Notes: a model not told the origin generated them from the letters alone. Positions 20,294 to 30,446 are shown, counted from the stretch's first letter. The stretch: 64,000 nt of DNA from Paraburkholderia phenazinium (GCF_900100735.1 NZ_FNCJ01000004.1:436019-500018), one strand, 5' to 3'. Made by a program: numbers and translations.

Positions 20294-20340
20294 GGGCCGC
20301 CCGTGCAGGGGTCGCCCGTGCGGGGGTCGCCCGTGCGGGG
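20294..20340. repeat. Short tandem repeat, unit about 15 bases
   Basis: The unit CGCCCGTGCGGGGGT is repeated about three times with one or two changes. It lies in the 347-base gap before hemL that otherwise holds no gene, apart from a likely promoter. Confidence 0.55.
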
Positions 20341-20475
20341 GGCCGTCCATTGGGGGCCATGCGAGGACCGCCCGTGCCGGGCCGTCCCCACTGCCGCCCC
20401 GCAAGCCCGCGGCACCGGGACAATTCACCGCAATCCCTTCTGCGCCCGCCGCGGGCCGACTCCGCGCGAGTCCGG

Positions 20476-20481
20476 TACAAT
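20476..20481 (+). promoter_or_regulatory. Possible -10 box of hemL
   Basis: TACAAT preceded by GG, 112 bases before the hemL ATG. A matching -35 box is not clear. Confidence 0.3.
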
Positions 20482-20592
20482 TTCAGATAACCATTCAGCC
20501 GCCGCGCAGCGGGCGGACAGGCCGGGCGCAACCCCGGCCGCCGGCCGGTTCCGCGCGCCTCTGTGCACTCCTATCAGGCAGGTCCAACGTCC

Positions 20593-21885
<1,293 letters not shown>

Positions 21886-21958
21886 AACAGGCTGCAGCAC
21901 TACGCCGGACAGCACCAGACAGCATTAGTCAGAACGAAATAGCACTTAACGGACGCCG

Positions 21959-23080
21959 ATGTTCTCGCAAACCGATTTCGTCCATATGGAACGCGCGCTC
22001 GCTCTGGCGAAGCGCGGCATGTACACGACCGATCCGAACCCACGGGTCGGCTGCGTGCTGGTCAAGAATGGCGAAGTGATTGGCGAAGGCTTTACGCAGC
22101 CTGCCGGGCAGGACCATGCCGAAGTGCGGGCGCTGAAGGATGCGCGCTCGCGCGGCCACGACCTGCGCGGCGCTACCGCCTACGTGACGCTCGAGCCGTG
22201 CAGCCACTTCGGCCGCACGCCGCCGTGCGCCAATGCGCTGATCGAGGCGCAGGTGGAGCGTGTGGTGGCGGCCATGGAAGATCCAAACCCTCAGGTGTCC
22301 GGGCGTGGCTTGAAGATGCTGCGCGACGCCGGCATCGAAGTCCGCTGCGGCCTGCTCGCCAATGAAGCGTACGAACTGAACATCGGCTTCGTCTCGCGCA
22401 TGACGCGCGGCCGGCCGTGGGTGCGCATGAAGGTGGCGGCCACGCTCGACGGCCGCACTGGGCTGCCGTCCGGCGAGAGCCAGTGGATCACCGGTGAGGC
22501 CGCACGCGCCGACGGCCACGCGTGGCGCGCCCGCGCGTCGGCGATTCTGACGGGCATCGGTACGGTGAAGGAAGACGATCCGCGCATGACCGTACGCGCC
22601 GTCGATACGCCGCGCCAGCCGCAACGCGTGCTGATCGACAGCCAGCTCGATGTGCCGCCCACCGCGCAGATTCTGGCCGGTGCACCGACGCTGATTTTCT
22701 GCGGCAACCTCGACCAACGTCACACCGAGCGTGCCAACGTACTCCGCGATCGCGGCGCGGAGATCGTGCAGATGGCGAATGCGGCGGGCAAGGTCGATCT
22801 GCCGGCCATGTTGAAGGCGCTCGGCGAACGCAACGTCAATGAACTGCATGTCGAAGCGGGTTACAAGCTGAACGGCTCGCTGCTGCGCGAAGGCTGCGTC
22901 GATGAACTGCTGGTCTATCTGGCGCCGAGCCTGCTCGGTACCGATTCGATGAGCATGTTCAATCTCGTTGCGCCGCCGGCGCTCGAAGGCCGCGTCTTAC
23001 TGAACTTCCAGGCCGTCGACCGGATCGGCGACGACCTGCGGATTCTGGCGCGCTTCGCGCCGCATCCTACTTCCCCTTAA
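21959..23080 (+). CDS. ribD: Bifunctional pyrimidine deaminase/reductase RibD
   Basis: Carries out the second and third steps of riboflavin synthesis. The N-terminal deaminase has HAE at residues 53-55 and PCSHFGRTPPC at 80-90, giving the zinc ligands His53, Cys81 and Cys90. The C-terminal NADPH reductase begins near RPWVRMKVAATLDGRTGLPSGESQWITG. The length of 373 residues is normal. The gene is 18 bases from ribE on the same strand. No FMN riboswitch was seen upstream. Confidence 0.96.
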   Translation: MFSQTDFVHMERALALAKRGMYTTDPNPRVGCVLVKNGEVIGEGFTQPAGQDHAEVRALKDARSRGHDLRGATAYVTLEPCSHFGRTPPCANALIEAQVERVVAAMEDPNPQVSGRGLKMLRDAGIEVRCGLLANEAYELNIGFVSRMTRGRPWVRMKVAATLDGRTGLPSGESQWITGEAARADGHAWRARASAILTGIGTVKEDDPRMTVRAVDTPRQPQRVLIDSQLDVPPTAQILAGAPTLIFCGNLDQRHTERANVLRDRGAEIVQMANAAGKVDLPAMLKALGERNVNELHVEAGYKLNGSLLREGCVDELLVYLAPSLLGTDSMSMFNLVAPPALEGRVLLNFQAVDRIGDDLRILARFAPHPTSP

Positions 23081-23098
23081 GCAAGGAAACAGCACACC

Positions 23099-23734
23099 AT
23101 GTTTACCGGCATCGTCGCGGCGGTCGGCCGCATCGAAACAGTCAAACCCCTCGGCAACGACGGGGACGCGGGCGTACGCCTGAACGTCAATGCAGGCGGC
23201 CTCGATCTCGAGGACGTGCAGCTTGGCGACAGCATCACGATTCAGGGCGCCTGCATGACCGTGGTCGCCAAGACGTCCAACTCGTTCGAAGTGGATGTGT
23301 CGCGCGAGAGCCTGAATTGCACGGCTGGGTTGGGTGAGCCGGGCGAGGTGAATCTCGAGAAGGCGCTGCGTGCGCATGACCGGTTGGGCGGCCATATCGT
23401 GTCCGGGCATGTGGATGGGCTCGGTACGGTGACGCATTTCGCGCCGGTCGGCGAGTCGCATGAACTGCGTGTACTGGCGCCGCGCGAGATTGGGCGGTAT
23501 CTGGCGTACAAGGGGTCCATTACGGTCAATGGCGTGAGCTTGACGGTCAACTCCGTCAAAGACCGCGATGACGGTTGCGAATTCTCGATCAACCTGATTC
23601 CTCATACGGTTCAGGTCACTGCGCTCAAGCACCTGCGGGAAGGGTCGAAGGTTAATCTGGAGATCGATTTGATTGCGCGGTATGTGGAGCGGATGCTCAG
23701 TGCGTCTCAGGATGGCTCTAAATCATTGAAGTGA
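23099..23734 (+). CDS. ribE: Riboflavin synthase alpha subunit
   Basis: Converts two lumazine molecules to riboflavin. The protein shows the two homologous barrel halves, opening MFTGIVAAVGRIE and repeating near GHIVSGHVDGLGTV, with GVSLTVNSV in the second half. It has 211 residues. In related Burkholderia, ribBA and ribH commonly follow, but here the island starts immediately after, so the operon appears interrupted or differently arranged. Confidence 0.95.
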   Translation: MFTGIVAAVGRIETVKPLGNDGDAGVRLNVNAGGLDLEDVQLGDSITIQGACMTVVAKTSNSFEVDVSRESLNCTAGLGEPGEVNLEKALRAHDRLGGHIVSGHVDGLGTVTHFAPVGESHELRVLAPREIGRYLAYKGSITVNGVSLTVNSVKDRDDGCEFSINLIPHTVQVTALKHLREGSKVNLEIDLIARYVERMLSASQDGSKSLK

Positions 23735-23799
23735 TTAGGTTTTTGGCGATTTTCCCGTCTACTGTCGTATGGCCAAATCTCGCTAAATCCACGTTTTGG

Positions 23800-23851
23800 T
23801 GACGGTATTTCTGACGGTATACGGCTGTTTTCTCAAGTTCGTATACCGTCA
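23800..23851. repeat. Orphan P4-integrase-type repeat cluster (possible island edge)
   Basis: TGACGGTAT occurs directly twice (23800, 23812) and once inverted (23843-23851); TGACGGTATAC (23812-23822) and GTATACCGTCA (23841-23851) form an 11-bp inverted pair. Similar TGACGGTATT runs lie just before P4-family integrase genes at element ends. No integrase gene follows here. The rest of the gap 23735-24042 holds no credible gene. Confidence 0.55.
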
Positions 23852-24042
23852 CGCCTCCAAGAATTGCAGTCTACTCGCCGTCAAAGCAAGCACCTGCCAC
23901 GTCGTCGCCGCCCTATACGGCTTCAAGAGGCCCTTATCGGGCGAGCGGCAGTGATTATCGATCTGCACGTCTGCCTTGCGAAGTGACCGAGGGGCGCGCT
24001 CGCCACAGTACGAAACAGGCTTCGGCATATCGGTTACTGCTT

Positions 24043-25020
24043 TCAGCAATTCTTCAGATCAAGAAAGAGCTGAGGCTCTACGAGAACATGCCTCAGTAAC
24101 CCCTTCACCACTGAACGAAGGTACTCGGCCGCAGCCTCAGCCGACTTGATAGCCTGCAATGGGCCCGCAGCGAAATTCGCCACACCACCATGCGCCAAGG
24201 CACTCCGATAGGAGTAGAGCGCGGACCAAACCTTTTTTGCATCGACATCACCGAAATGCTGCTTCGTAGATATCGGTCTACGGAACCTACGCATTAAAAG
24301 CGGTAGCTTCGCTTGCATCTGGTGGGTAATCGAGTCCCCCCGATCTTCCAGCTTGGGGTTATGTGTAATCATCATCTCAATGATCGCGAACAGTCCAATT
24401 ACTTGGAATTCGGAATTCGCAGGCAACATGCTCAGAGAGTCATACATAAGGTAGGCGCGCTGAACTTCCGGGTGCTGCTCGCAAAGCACGCCGCCAATCA
24501 AGAACGGTTCGGATCCAGCGATCGTATCGCGAGCTTCGTCCAGATCGGCTGTGCTCAAATCTGAGACCGGGAGCGGCATGAAGTCGCGAAAGTATCGCGA
24601 GGCGGCGTCGCTACGCCAACCGCTAAGTCCGCCTCCGACGAACGTCAGAGCGGAAATCTCTAAAGGCGCGGCTGTGGCATTGATAGCCAAGTGCGACCGA
24701 TAGAGGAGGTTTTGATCACCCTCATTGGTGACTATGTGATATCGCCAATCGCTCATGGCGAGCGGAATCGGAGTGACGCTCTTGCTGTTCGGGCCCGTTG
24801 GCGTTTCATGCCTATCCATCTCGTAGTTCAACTCACGCGGAACACCGAAGGGTGAGCCCACGCAGCGCGCCAAGGTTTGCTTGATCGCGACCACCTCGTG
24901 CTGTTCTGCTTTTCGCAGGATCAGGTTCGGAGCAAGTTCGTATGAGTCGATACCAGGAAGAACGATTGGATTAAGGACGAACGCCCAATGTTTAGGAAAC
25001 GAAAACTGGAAGCTACTCAT
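24043..25020 (-). CDS. HEPN-motif protein (ApeA-like HEPN), unknown function
   Basis: A 325-residue soluble protein. The C-terminal third resembles ApeA-type HEPN domains: a helical region with FAIIEMMIT, then YSYRSALAHGG holding Arg272 and His277 in R-x4-H spacing, the catalytic signature of HEPN RNases. The N-terminal 200 residues are beta-rich and not recognised. HEPN proteins of this kind act in phage defence or toxin systems by cutting RNA. No antitoxin gene overlaps it. Its place in an integrated island supports an accessory defence role, which remains an inference. Confidence 0.6.
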   Translation of the reverse strand: MSSFQFSFPKHWAFVLNPIVLPGIDSYELAPNLILRKAEQHEVVAIKQTLARCVGSPFGVPRELNYEMDRHETPTGPNSKSVTPIPLAMSDWRYHIVTNEGDQNLLYRSHLAINATAAPLEISALTFVGGGLSGWRSDAASRYFRDFMPLPVSDLSTADLDEARDTIAGSEPFLIGGVLCEQHPEVQRAYLMYDSLSMLPANSEFQVIGLFAIIEMMITHNPKLEDRGDSITHQMQAKLPLLMRRFRRPISTKQHFGDVDAKKVWSALYSYRSALAHGGVANFAAGPLQAIKSAEAAAEYLRSVVKGLLRHVLVEPQLFLDLKNC

Positions 25021-25431
25021 TGTCGACAGTTTGAATTGTGCGCAACGTGCTTGTTAGTTGTTAGACCGGTTGCGTGGCCCGACTAAGCATCAACCCAAAC
25101 GAACCAGAACAGACGGTGTTTGAAGTTTTCTGCATTGCACAGCAAGCACACGGGTCCATAACATACATCGACCGCAGACGTCGTACCTACTTCGCACATC
25201 CGGTGGCTCGACGTCCGGTCCCCAACCCGTGCGCAAAAGGACAATCGTGTCTCGACTGCCGGCGGCTTTTGTCGCCAGCTTGGCGCGGCCTAACGCGGTT
25301 AGAAAGCTTTTGCTCGTGAGCCGTCCCATGTCTGAGATATGCATAGTACACGCTGCGCCGGACGTGGAGTTTTCAGTGCTCAACGGCCATTTTTTTGAAG
25401 CAACCCAAGCGACTTGAAAGGGGCGGCCACG
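25021..25431. other. 411-base gap without a recognised gene
   Basis: A 97-residue frame exists on the minus strand, but it has no ribosome site and no recognisable feature. The region is less GC-rich than the core and likely made of island debris. Confidence 0.35.
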
Positions 25432-25902
25432 TCACCACGGCACCGGCCTCCCATCTCTTTCCCAACTGTCATGTGCCCGACGGAACATTATCCTCCGCCA
25501 CCCATAGCCGGGAAACAGTCCGATTTCGCGCAAAATTCGGCGCACGTTCGGAATCGACTCGTAGCGCACGCCGAATTCTCTTTCGATCAGATCGCGAACC
25601 AAGACGACTGACCAGCGATACTGCGCGAAGCCATGTTCCTGCGACTCCCTTCCCCTCACGAGTCTATCAAGACGCCGAAGTTGCTGTTCGGTCAACGTGC
25701 TTGGGCGTCCTCGCTTTCCAGCACGCCACGAGCCCGAATCCTCGACCAGCATCTTTGCCCACCTCGATACCGTCTGTCGAGTAACTCCGAGAGCGTGCAC
25801 GACCTCTGCCTGAGACGCCCCACGCGTAAGCATTCGCATTCCTCTGCGCCGGCGCGCCTCAAAGTCTTCAGCTTCTTCTTTCCGCATATCGAGCCCGGAC
25901 AT
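25432..25902 (-). CDS. IS630-type transposase helix-turn-helix part without catalytic domain
   Basis: The protein (156 residues from the ATG at 25902; an upstream start at 25953 is also open) is made of two HTH units: RGASQAEVVHALGVTRQTVSRWAK and, after a basic RGRPSTLTEQQLRRL linker, a winged helix with WSVVLVRDLIEREFGVRYESIPNVRRILREIG. This is the N-terminal half of IS630-family transposases. The DDE domain that should follow is absent, since the frame stops shortly after GWRRIMFRRAHDSW. It is either a remnant or a domesticated DNA-binding protein. Confidence 0.65.
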   Translation of the reverse strand: MSGLDMRKEEAEDFEARRRRGMRMLTRGASQAEVVHALGVTRQTVSRWAKMLVEDSGSWRAGKRGRPSTLTEQQLRRLDRLVRGRESQEHGFAQYRWSVVLVRDLIEREFGVRYESIPNVRRILREIGLFPGYGWRRIMFRRAHDSWERDGRPVPW

Positions 25903-26005
25903 TGTCACTTGATTAGTATATCTCGTGCTGTACGCCAAAGTTATTTTGCTCACATGGTTTCGATACGATCCGATATCGTTTCAACATCGAAAACCTCCAT
26001 GTTGA

Positions 26006-27244
26006 ATGACTCGAATGCCTCTCACCACGCTGGAAATCACCCGAGCCTCATCAGACGGCAAGTCGTTGAAACTGCCCGATGGCAACGGCCTCTACCTGTT
26101 CGTAACCCCAACTGCCAAGTCGTGGCGAACCGATTATCGGATCGCCAGCCGAAGGGGAACCGTGGTTCACGGGCAGTACCCTGCCATGACGCTCTCCCAA
26201 GCTCGCGAACGGAACAGGGAAGCCAAACAACTACTCGCCAGCGGCATCGATCCGGCGACACAGAAGCGGCTCGAAAAACTCGCCGTCAATGCGTCTTTCG
26301 GCGACACGTTCGAAGCCACCGCAAAGCACTGGTACGACAGCAAAAGCGAACTGCGCTCTAAACCGTGGCGGGATGGACATAGCCTGTATCTCCGCCGCGA
26401 TTTGAACCCAAACATCGGCAATGTGCCACTCGAACAGATCGACGCCCGTGCACTACTCAATGTGCTCGAAGCCGTCCGTCGTCAGCGCGGTGTCAAGACT
26501 GCTGAGCGGGTCCGACAAACAGCTGTCCAAGTGTTCGATCATGCGCGGCGCAAGTTGAAGGTAGAAGCTAATCCTGCTCGCGTTTTGCAAGGCTGGGCGG
26601 ACATTCCTGCTCAGGTCAGTCACGCGCCTTTGCGCGAGCACGAAATTTTCGAGTTCATTGAGCGCCTCGACGCCGACACGGGGGCGACCACGACGAAGCT
26701 CTGCATTCTCCTCATGTTGCTCACGTTCGTGCGCAAGAACGAGATCGTGCAAGCTCGCTGGGACGAATTCGATATCGACAACGCCGTGTTGGTGATTCCG
26801 GCCGAACGAATGAAGATGCGCGATCCGCACGCCGTGCCATTAAGTAGGCAAGCACTGGCGGCACTCGAACAGTTGAAGCAGCTTTCGTTCGCCTCGGCCT
26901 ATCTGTTCCCGAGCCTCGGCAGCAATATGAAGCCGATGGGCATGTCTACGCCCAACGTCGTCTTCGCGCGGATGGGCTACGGGAATCGTTTCACTCCGCA
27001 CGGAATCAGGGCAACGGCAAGTACCTGGCTGAACAATCGCGGCGTGCGCGCTGATGTGATCGAACGCCAGCTCGCGCACGTGGAGCGTAACCGCGTGCGG
27101 GCAGCCTACAATCGCGCCGACTATTGGCCGGAACGCGTGGCCGCTATGCAGATGTGGGCAGACTTCGTACTGCCCGACCAAGCGACGGCCAGCGGAACTC
27201 TGTCCGTGCCGCTACCCGCTATGATGGTCTCAGGGGCAGCCTGA
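26006..27244 (+). CDS. P4-type tyrosine integrase
   Basis: A 412-residue integrase. The N-terminal arm-binding domain (SLKLPDGNGLYLFVTPTAKSWRTDYRI, YPAMTLSQARERNREAKQLL) is the DUF4102 type of P4-like phage and island integrases. The catalytic domain has the first Arg in LLTFVRKNEIVQARW, HGIRATAS, LAHVERN and the Tyr in AAYNRADY, so all residues needed for strand cleavage are present. A start at 26015 is equally possible. It reads away from the orphan repeats at 23800, about 2 kb to the left. Confidence 0.9.
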   Translation: MTRMPLTTLEITRASSDGKSLKLPDGNGLYLFVTPTAKSWRTDYRIASRRGTVVHGQYPAMTLSQARERNREAKQLLASGIDPATQKRLEKLAVNASFGDTFEATAKHWYDSKSELRSKPWRDGHSLYLRRDLNPNIGNVPLEQIDARALLNVLEAVRRQRGVKTAERVRQTAVQVFDHARRKLKVEANPARVLQGWADIPAQVSHAPLREHEIFEFIERLDADTGATTTKLCILLMLLTFVRKNEIVQARWDEFDIDNAVLVIPAERMKMRDPHAVPLSRQALAALEQLKQLSFASAYLFPSLGSNMKPMGMSTPNVVFARMGYGNRFTPHGIRATASTWLNNRGVRADVIERQLAHVERNRVRAAYNRADYWPERVAAMQMWADFVLPDQATASGTLSVPLPAMMVSGAA

Positions 27245-27271
27245 CAACTCTGCATCCGGAAAGATCATTCC

Positions 27272-28399
27272 ATGATGACGAACAGCACAAACCCATTCGC
27301 GCTGACTGATTCCGAGAAGAAGCTCACCTCTGACGACTGGGCTTGGCAGTTTCTGAGCTCGAGTCCCCGCTACGAGCAGGCATTCTTGGCTGCTTGCCGA
27401 GAAACCGGCGGACCTCGCCGCCCGCCTCCAGGCGCTGGGCTTTCGAGCTCGATAAAAGATCCCGCCAGCGTGAGCGTCGCTGGCGGTAAAAATAGGGAGT
27501 GCGCGAAAGGATTTGGGCTAGTCGCGTTTCTCAACCCTGCGCACAAAACGCTTCCTGAACTCAAGGATCGACGATCGTGGTTCTTCCCAACAACGGGATT
27601 CAAACATGCATATGTTCGGGACGAGTACGAGGGCGACCGATGCTGGAGACCGCTAGATATGGATTCGAATCCATATCAATACCGAACACCGTTCGGCTAT
27701 CTGGTGCCCACGCTCACCGATGACCTACGGCTGGCTAATCCTGGGCCGCACACGCCGTCGTGGGTATGCGTACCAATAGATTGCAGCGTACCGATAGATG
27801 GCCAGCTCGAAGCCCTAGCGATGCTGGCGAAATCGTTACGCGCCCCGCTCGTCTCGATCGGCCGAGTGACGGCGCGCGACAACACGAAGCCTACGGGATG
27901 GCATGTCTCGAACATTGCAGACAGCGACGCCCTTTCGCTCATCTCGTTCTCATCCTCGGGAGACAAGAACTCAGTAGCCGTGCACCAATCAACGCAGTGG
28001 AGAGCCGTTTCAATCGACGTACTCGCCCCAGTGAGAAAACAGATCGAAGTATGCAGACAGACTCTGCTCGCTGTCCGTCAACAACTCCACGAATCGCTAG
28101 ACGAGCCGCTATGGCCTCTTCGCTTCCCAAGCTCCATACGTCAATGCCCAGAACCTGACTACAGCTATCTGAAGGTGCTGCTATCGCTTGCGCAGCATCC
28201 GAAAACAGCAACCTTCAACGACGATCATGTCCTAGCCGACGAAATTGCTCGAGACGTGGGTATTCGAAGGGGAAGTGGCAGATATCTCCCGTGGCTAGAA
28301 TCTTTTCTTTCCGCTATTCCCCTTCACGTGCGGCGGGCACGAGCACTGATCGATGGCGAGCATAGACTGCTGGTCCATGGACGGATCTCGGCCAAGTAA
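27272..28399 (+). CDS. DUF6499-like protein, putative regulator
   Basis: A 375-residue protein 27 bases after the integrase. The N-terminal TSDDWAWQFLSSSPRYEQAFLAAC resembles the DUF6499 region found at the start of regulator-like proteins on integrative elements. The rest has no motif I recognise; the C-terminus (LADEIARDVGIRRGSGRYLPWL) is helical and may bind DNA. GGAAAG precedes the paired ATGs. It likely shares a transcript with the integrase. Confidence 0.5.
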   Translation: MMTNSTNPFALTDSEKKLTSDDWAWQFLSSSPRYEQAFLAACRETGGPRRPPPGAGLSSSIKDPASVSVAGGKNRECAKGFGLVAFLNPAHKTLPELKDRRSWFFPTTGFKHAYVRDEYEGDRCWRPLDMDSNPYQYRTPFGYLVPTLTDDLRLANPGPHTPSWVCVPIDCSVPIDGQLEALAMLAKSLRAPLVSIGRVTARDNTKPTGWHVSNIADSDALSLISFSSSGDKNSVAVHQSTQWRAVSIDVLAPVRKQIEVCRQTLLAVRQQLHESLDEPLWPLRFPSSIRQCPEPDYSYLKVLLSLAQHPKTATFNDDHVLADEIARDVGIRRGSGRYLPWLESFLSAIPLHVRRARALIDGEHRLLVHGRISAK

Positions 28400-28813
28400 C
28401 TCGCCTAGGCACGGACAGCGCTGCTCGGCAAGCGACCGTGCCACCAGTTGAACGCGATCTCTTCGCGCAGTCAAACAGCTCCTGCCGTCCACAGCGAAAT
28501 CCGCTGTCGTCACTATCGGCCTCGAAATCCCGAGGCTTCCCTCGGCCCCCGTTCGCAGCGACATCTCTAACGAGTATCGGCCCGCAGTCGGGGGAAACCG
28601 CCCATGTCGGTACGCCAGCATGCAGCATTGAACCAGCCCGCCCCAGAATCCCCCCAACCACATTACGCAACAAAAGGCAAATCACAAGATCCCTATTTCG
28701 CGGGCCATTTGGCTTCCCAAGCAGCCTCCCAATCATGTGACTGCTCTCGTCGATACCGGAACAATGGTTCCGTTCACTCCTGAACAGACCTGAATAGACG
28801 AACGGAGCCTTCG
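28400..28813. other. 414-base gap before the AlpA-like gene
   Basis: No gene is credible on either strand. Near the end, TCCGTTC (28769-28775) and GAACGGA (28800-28806) form an inverted pair that overlaps the ribosome site GGAG of the next gene and could be an operator or a translation-blocking stem. Confidence 0.35.
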
Positions 28814-29290
28814 ATGACTCAAACAACTCTCCCCGCGACCGGGGCAGCGGCAAACCCCAAACAGCCCCTCTCACCGATTGCGCAGATTCGCTGCAGGCAG
28901 CAGCCCCTGCCGGCTAATACGGGCGGCAGCTCACATGCTTGCGTGCTCCCGGATTCTGCGGCGACCACCAGGACCACCGCCAGCGCCGCGTCCTCCGCGA
29001 ACGCCCCGCTTCTCGATCAGCTGATCGCCCGAGTGCGTGCCTGCGTTCGCGACCGCTATCTGAAAGAACAAGAAGTTCTGGCGATTGCCTGCCGCTCGAA
29101 AGCGGCGGTCCGCCGGGATGTCTCGCTAGGTCGCTTCCCTTCACCGGTCAAGACCGGCATTAAGTCAAGTCGGTGGCGTGAATCGGAGGTCATGGCCTGG
29201 GTCGAGGCAACGACGATCCTCTCCCGCGTTGCCAATCCCGGCTTCTCCATGGAGGAGTTCGTTTCGGCCATGAGCGCACCGGCGATCTAA
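28814..29290 (+). CDS. AlpA-family DNA-binding regulator with long N-terminal extension
   Basis: The C-terminal 70 residues form the AlpA/MerR-like HTH: RYLKEQEVLAIACRSKAAVRRDVSLGRFPSPVK followed by SSRWRESEVMAWVEA. AlpA proteins activate excision or replication genes of integrated elements. The first 85 residues are an Ala/Thr/Ser-rich, probably disordered extension, longer than in typical AlpA proteins (about 70 residues). GGAG is six bases before the ATG. It heads a same-strand group with the two paralogs and the replication gene. Confidence 0.75.
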   Translation: MTQTTLPATGAAANPKQPLSPIAQIRCRQQPLPANTGGSSHACVLPDSAATTRTTASAASSANAPLLDQLIARVRACVRDRYLKEQEVLAIACRSKAAVRRDVSLGRFPSPVKTGIKSSRWRESEVMAWVEATTILSRVANPGFSMEEFVSAMSAPAI

Positions 29291-29365
29291 CCCAGACGAC
29301 TGAGCAGGATCATCAACGGTGGAAGTGAATAAAAGTTTCCACCATCTAGAGGATTACTTATCGAT

Positions 29366-29896
29366 ATGAAAGATATTTCAAATTCTGGTCAGTGCCTTTT
29401 GTTCCCTCTCGAGGACCAAGCTTCGCTCGATTCCGGCCGTGACGCCAGCTTGGCTGGGCATCACGTCTTAAGGAGCACTCTTTTCAGATCGCCGTTTCGA
29501 TTTAAACCAGCGCCGAAGGACAAGGTGTTCGCAAAAAAGCTGGTCTTGGAAGCGATGGTTACATTCCAGCACAGGCGCCATGAGTGGATGCCGTCCCTAG
29601 CCCACTTCGACGAACCCTACTGCTTCGATCTGCCACGCGGAACTCGATGCGTATTCCAACTATGGACGGCGGCGCAAGATGCCGATTTTGTGGGTGCCCA
29701 CTATCGGGCTGGCGATGAACTGGCCATTTATCTTCCGACACCTCAGCGTTGGAGAAAGCTGTCTTTGAACTGGCTCGCCACTCCGCGGTGTCGCTGTGGA
29801 TCGTACCACTGCGATCCCGCGCCATTTCTACGGCGTTCTTGCCCGAACGCAGGCTGGCACGTAGCAAATACGAGCACGAGAAATCTCTTCCAATAA
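29366..29896 (+). CDS. Unknown protein A of a tandem paralog pair
   Basis: 176 residues, no family recognised. It shares with the next gene the ordered pattern HRRxxW, HFxxPYxFxL, a gap, LPxPxxW, xLxWL and CxCGxxxCxPAP at the C-terminus. The three clustered cysteines with glycine look like a small metal site. The gap to the second gene is one or ten bases, so they are cotranscribed. The placement between AlpA and a replication initiator suggests a role in element maintenance or control. Confidence 0.7.
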   Translation: MKDISNSGQCLLFPLEDQASLDSGRDASLAGHHVLRSTLFRSPFRFKPAPKDKVFAKKLVLEAMVTFQHRRHEWMPSLAHFDEPYCFDLPRGTRCVFQLWTAAQDADFVGAHYRAGDELAIYLPTPQRWRKLSLNWLATPRCRCGSYHCDPAPFLRRSCPNAGWHVANTSTRNLFQ

Positions 29897-29906
29897 GGTG
29901 ATAACG

Positions 29907-30425
29907 ATGGACAAGAAAAAGCATGTTGCCGGCAAAGGCCGCGAAGTGTCGACGAAGGAACTGAACAAGATCTGTCGCGATCTGTTTTGTGCTGTTCCTT
30001 TCGACTTCGCCGAGGATGCGACGTTGCTTTCCGATCAACCGTTGATGATTCTCATCGGGCAAATGCAAATCAGGTTTCATCGGCCGCCCAAAGATTGGAA
30101 GGCACATACGTACATGACCGAAGACGCGATCACGGAATTTTTCCACCGACGGGATCAGTGGCAACGAGATCTTCCGCACTTCCGTGGCCCGTACGTTTTC
30201 CAACTCGGGTACGAGTTCACGTGCTCGGTCGAAGTCCGATCTCGTTATGCGCTGGATCACATCAGCGTTCGGCGAACGCGTAACGACCTGAACATCGTTC
30301 TGCCGCATCCGCGCAAATGGATTCGAGTTGGCCTTGGATGGCTCTTTGAACTACCGTGCCCGTGCGGAGAGCCTAGGTGCATCCCCGCACCGTGGCGAAA
30401 CACCATCTGCCGGAACGGCTATTGA
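29907..30425 (+). CDS. Unknown protein B of a tandem paralog pair
   Basis: 172 residues from the ATG at 29907, which has AAGGTG six bases before it (a GTG at 29898 would add three residues). The C-terminal 100 residues are homologous to the preceding gene: HRRDQWQRDLPHFRGPYVF, LPHPRKWIRVGLGWL, CPCGEPRCIPAPW. The N-terminal half (LSDQPLMILIGQMQIRFHRPPKDW) is its own. Function is unknown. The pair arose by an old duplication, since identity outside the motifs is low. Confidence 0.7.
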   Translation: MDKKKHVAGKGREVSTKELNKICRDLFCAVPFDFAEDATLLSDQPLMILIGQMQIRFHRPPKDWKAHTYMTEDAITEFFHRRDQWQRDLPHFRGPYVFQLGYEFTCSVEVRSRYALDHISVRRTRNDLNIVLPHPRKWIRVGLGWLFELPCPCGEPRCIPAPWRNTICRNGY

Positions 30426-30446
30426 CGGTATCTGCCCTCATAAGCT

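Noticed and set aside
20294..20340. Tandem repeat as a CRISPR-like or origin element
   Set aside because: Only three short imperfect GC-rich units without spacers or AT-rich DNA; more likely simple slippage.
21886..21958. FMN riboswitch before ribD
   Set aside because: The gap is only 73 bases and lacks the conserved FMN-aptamer segments.
23849..24049. 66-residue frame on the minus strand between ribE and the HEPN gene
   Set aside because: No ribosome site or recognisable domain; it lies in junction debris.
25090..25383. 97-residue frame on the minus strand
   Set aside because: No ribosome site, no motif, and no neighbour in phase.
29559..30308. 249-residue minus-strand frame opposite the tandem paralogs
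   Set aside because: The plus-strand frames share conserved motifs with each other, which the antisense frame cannot explain.
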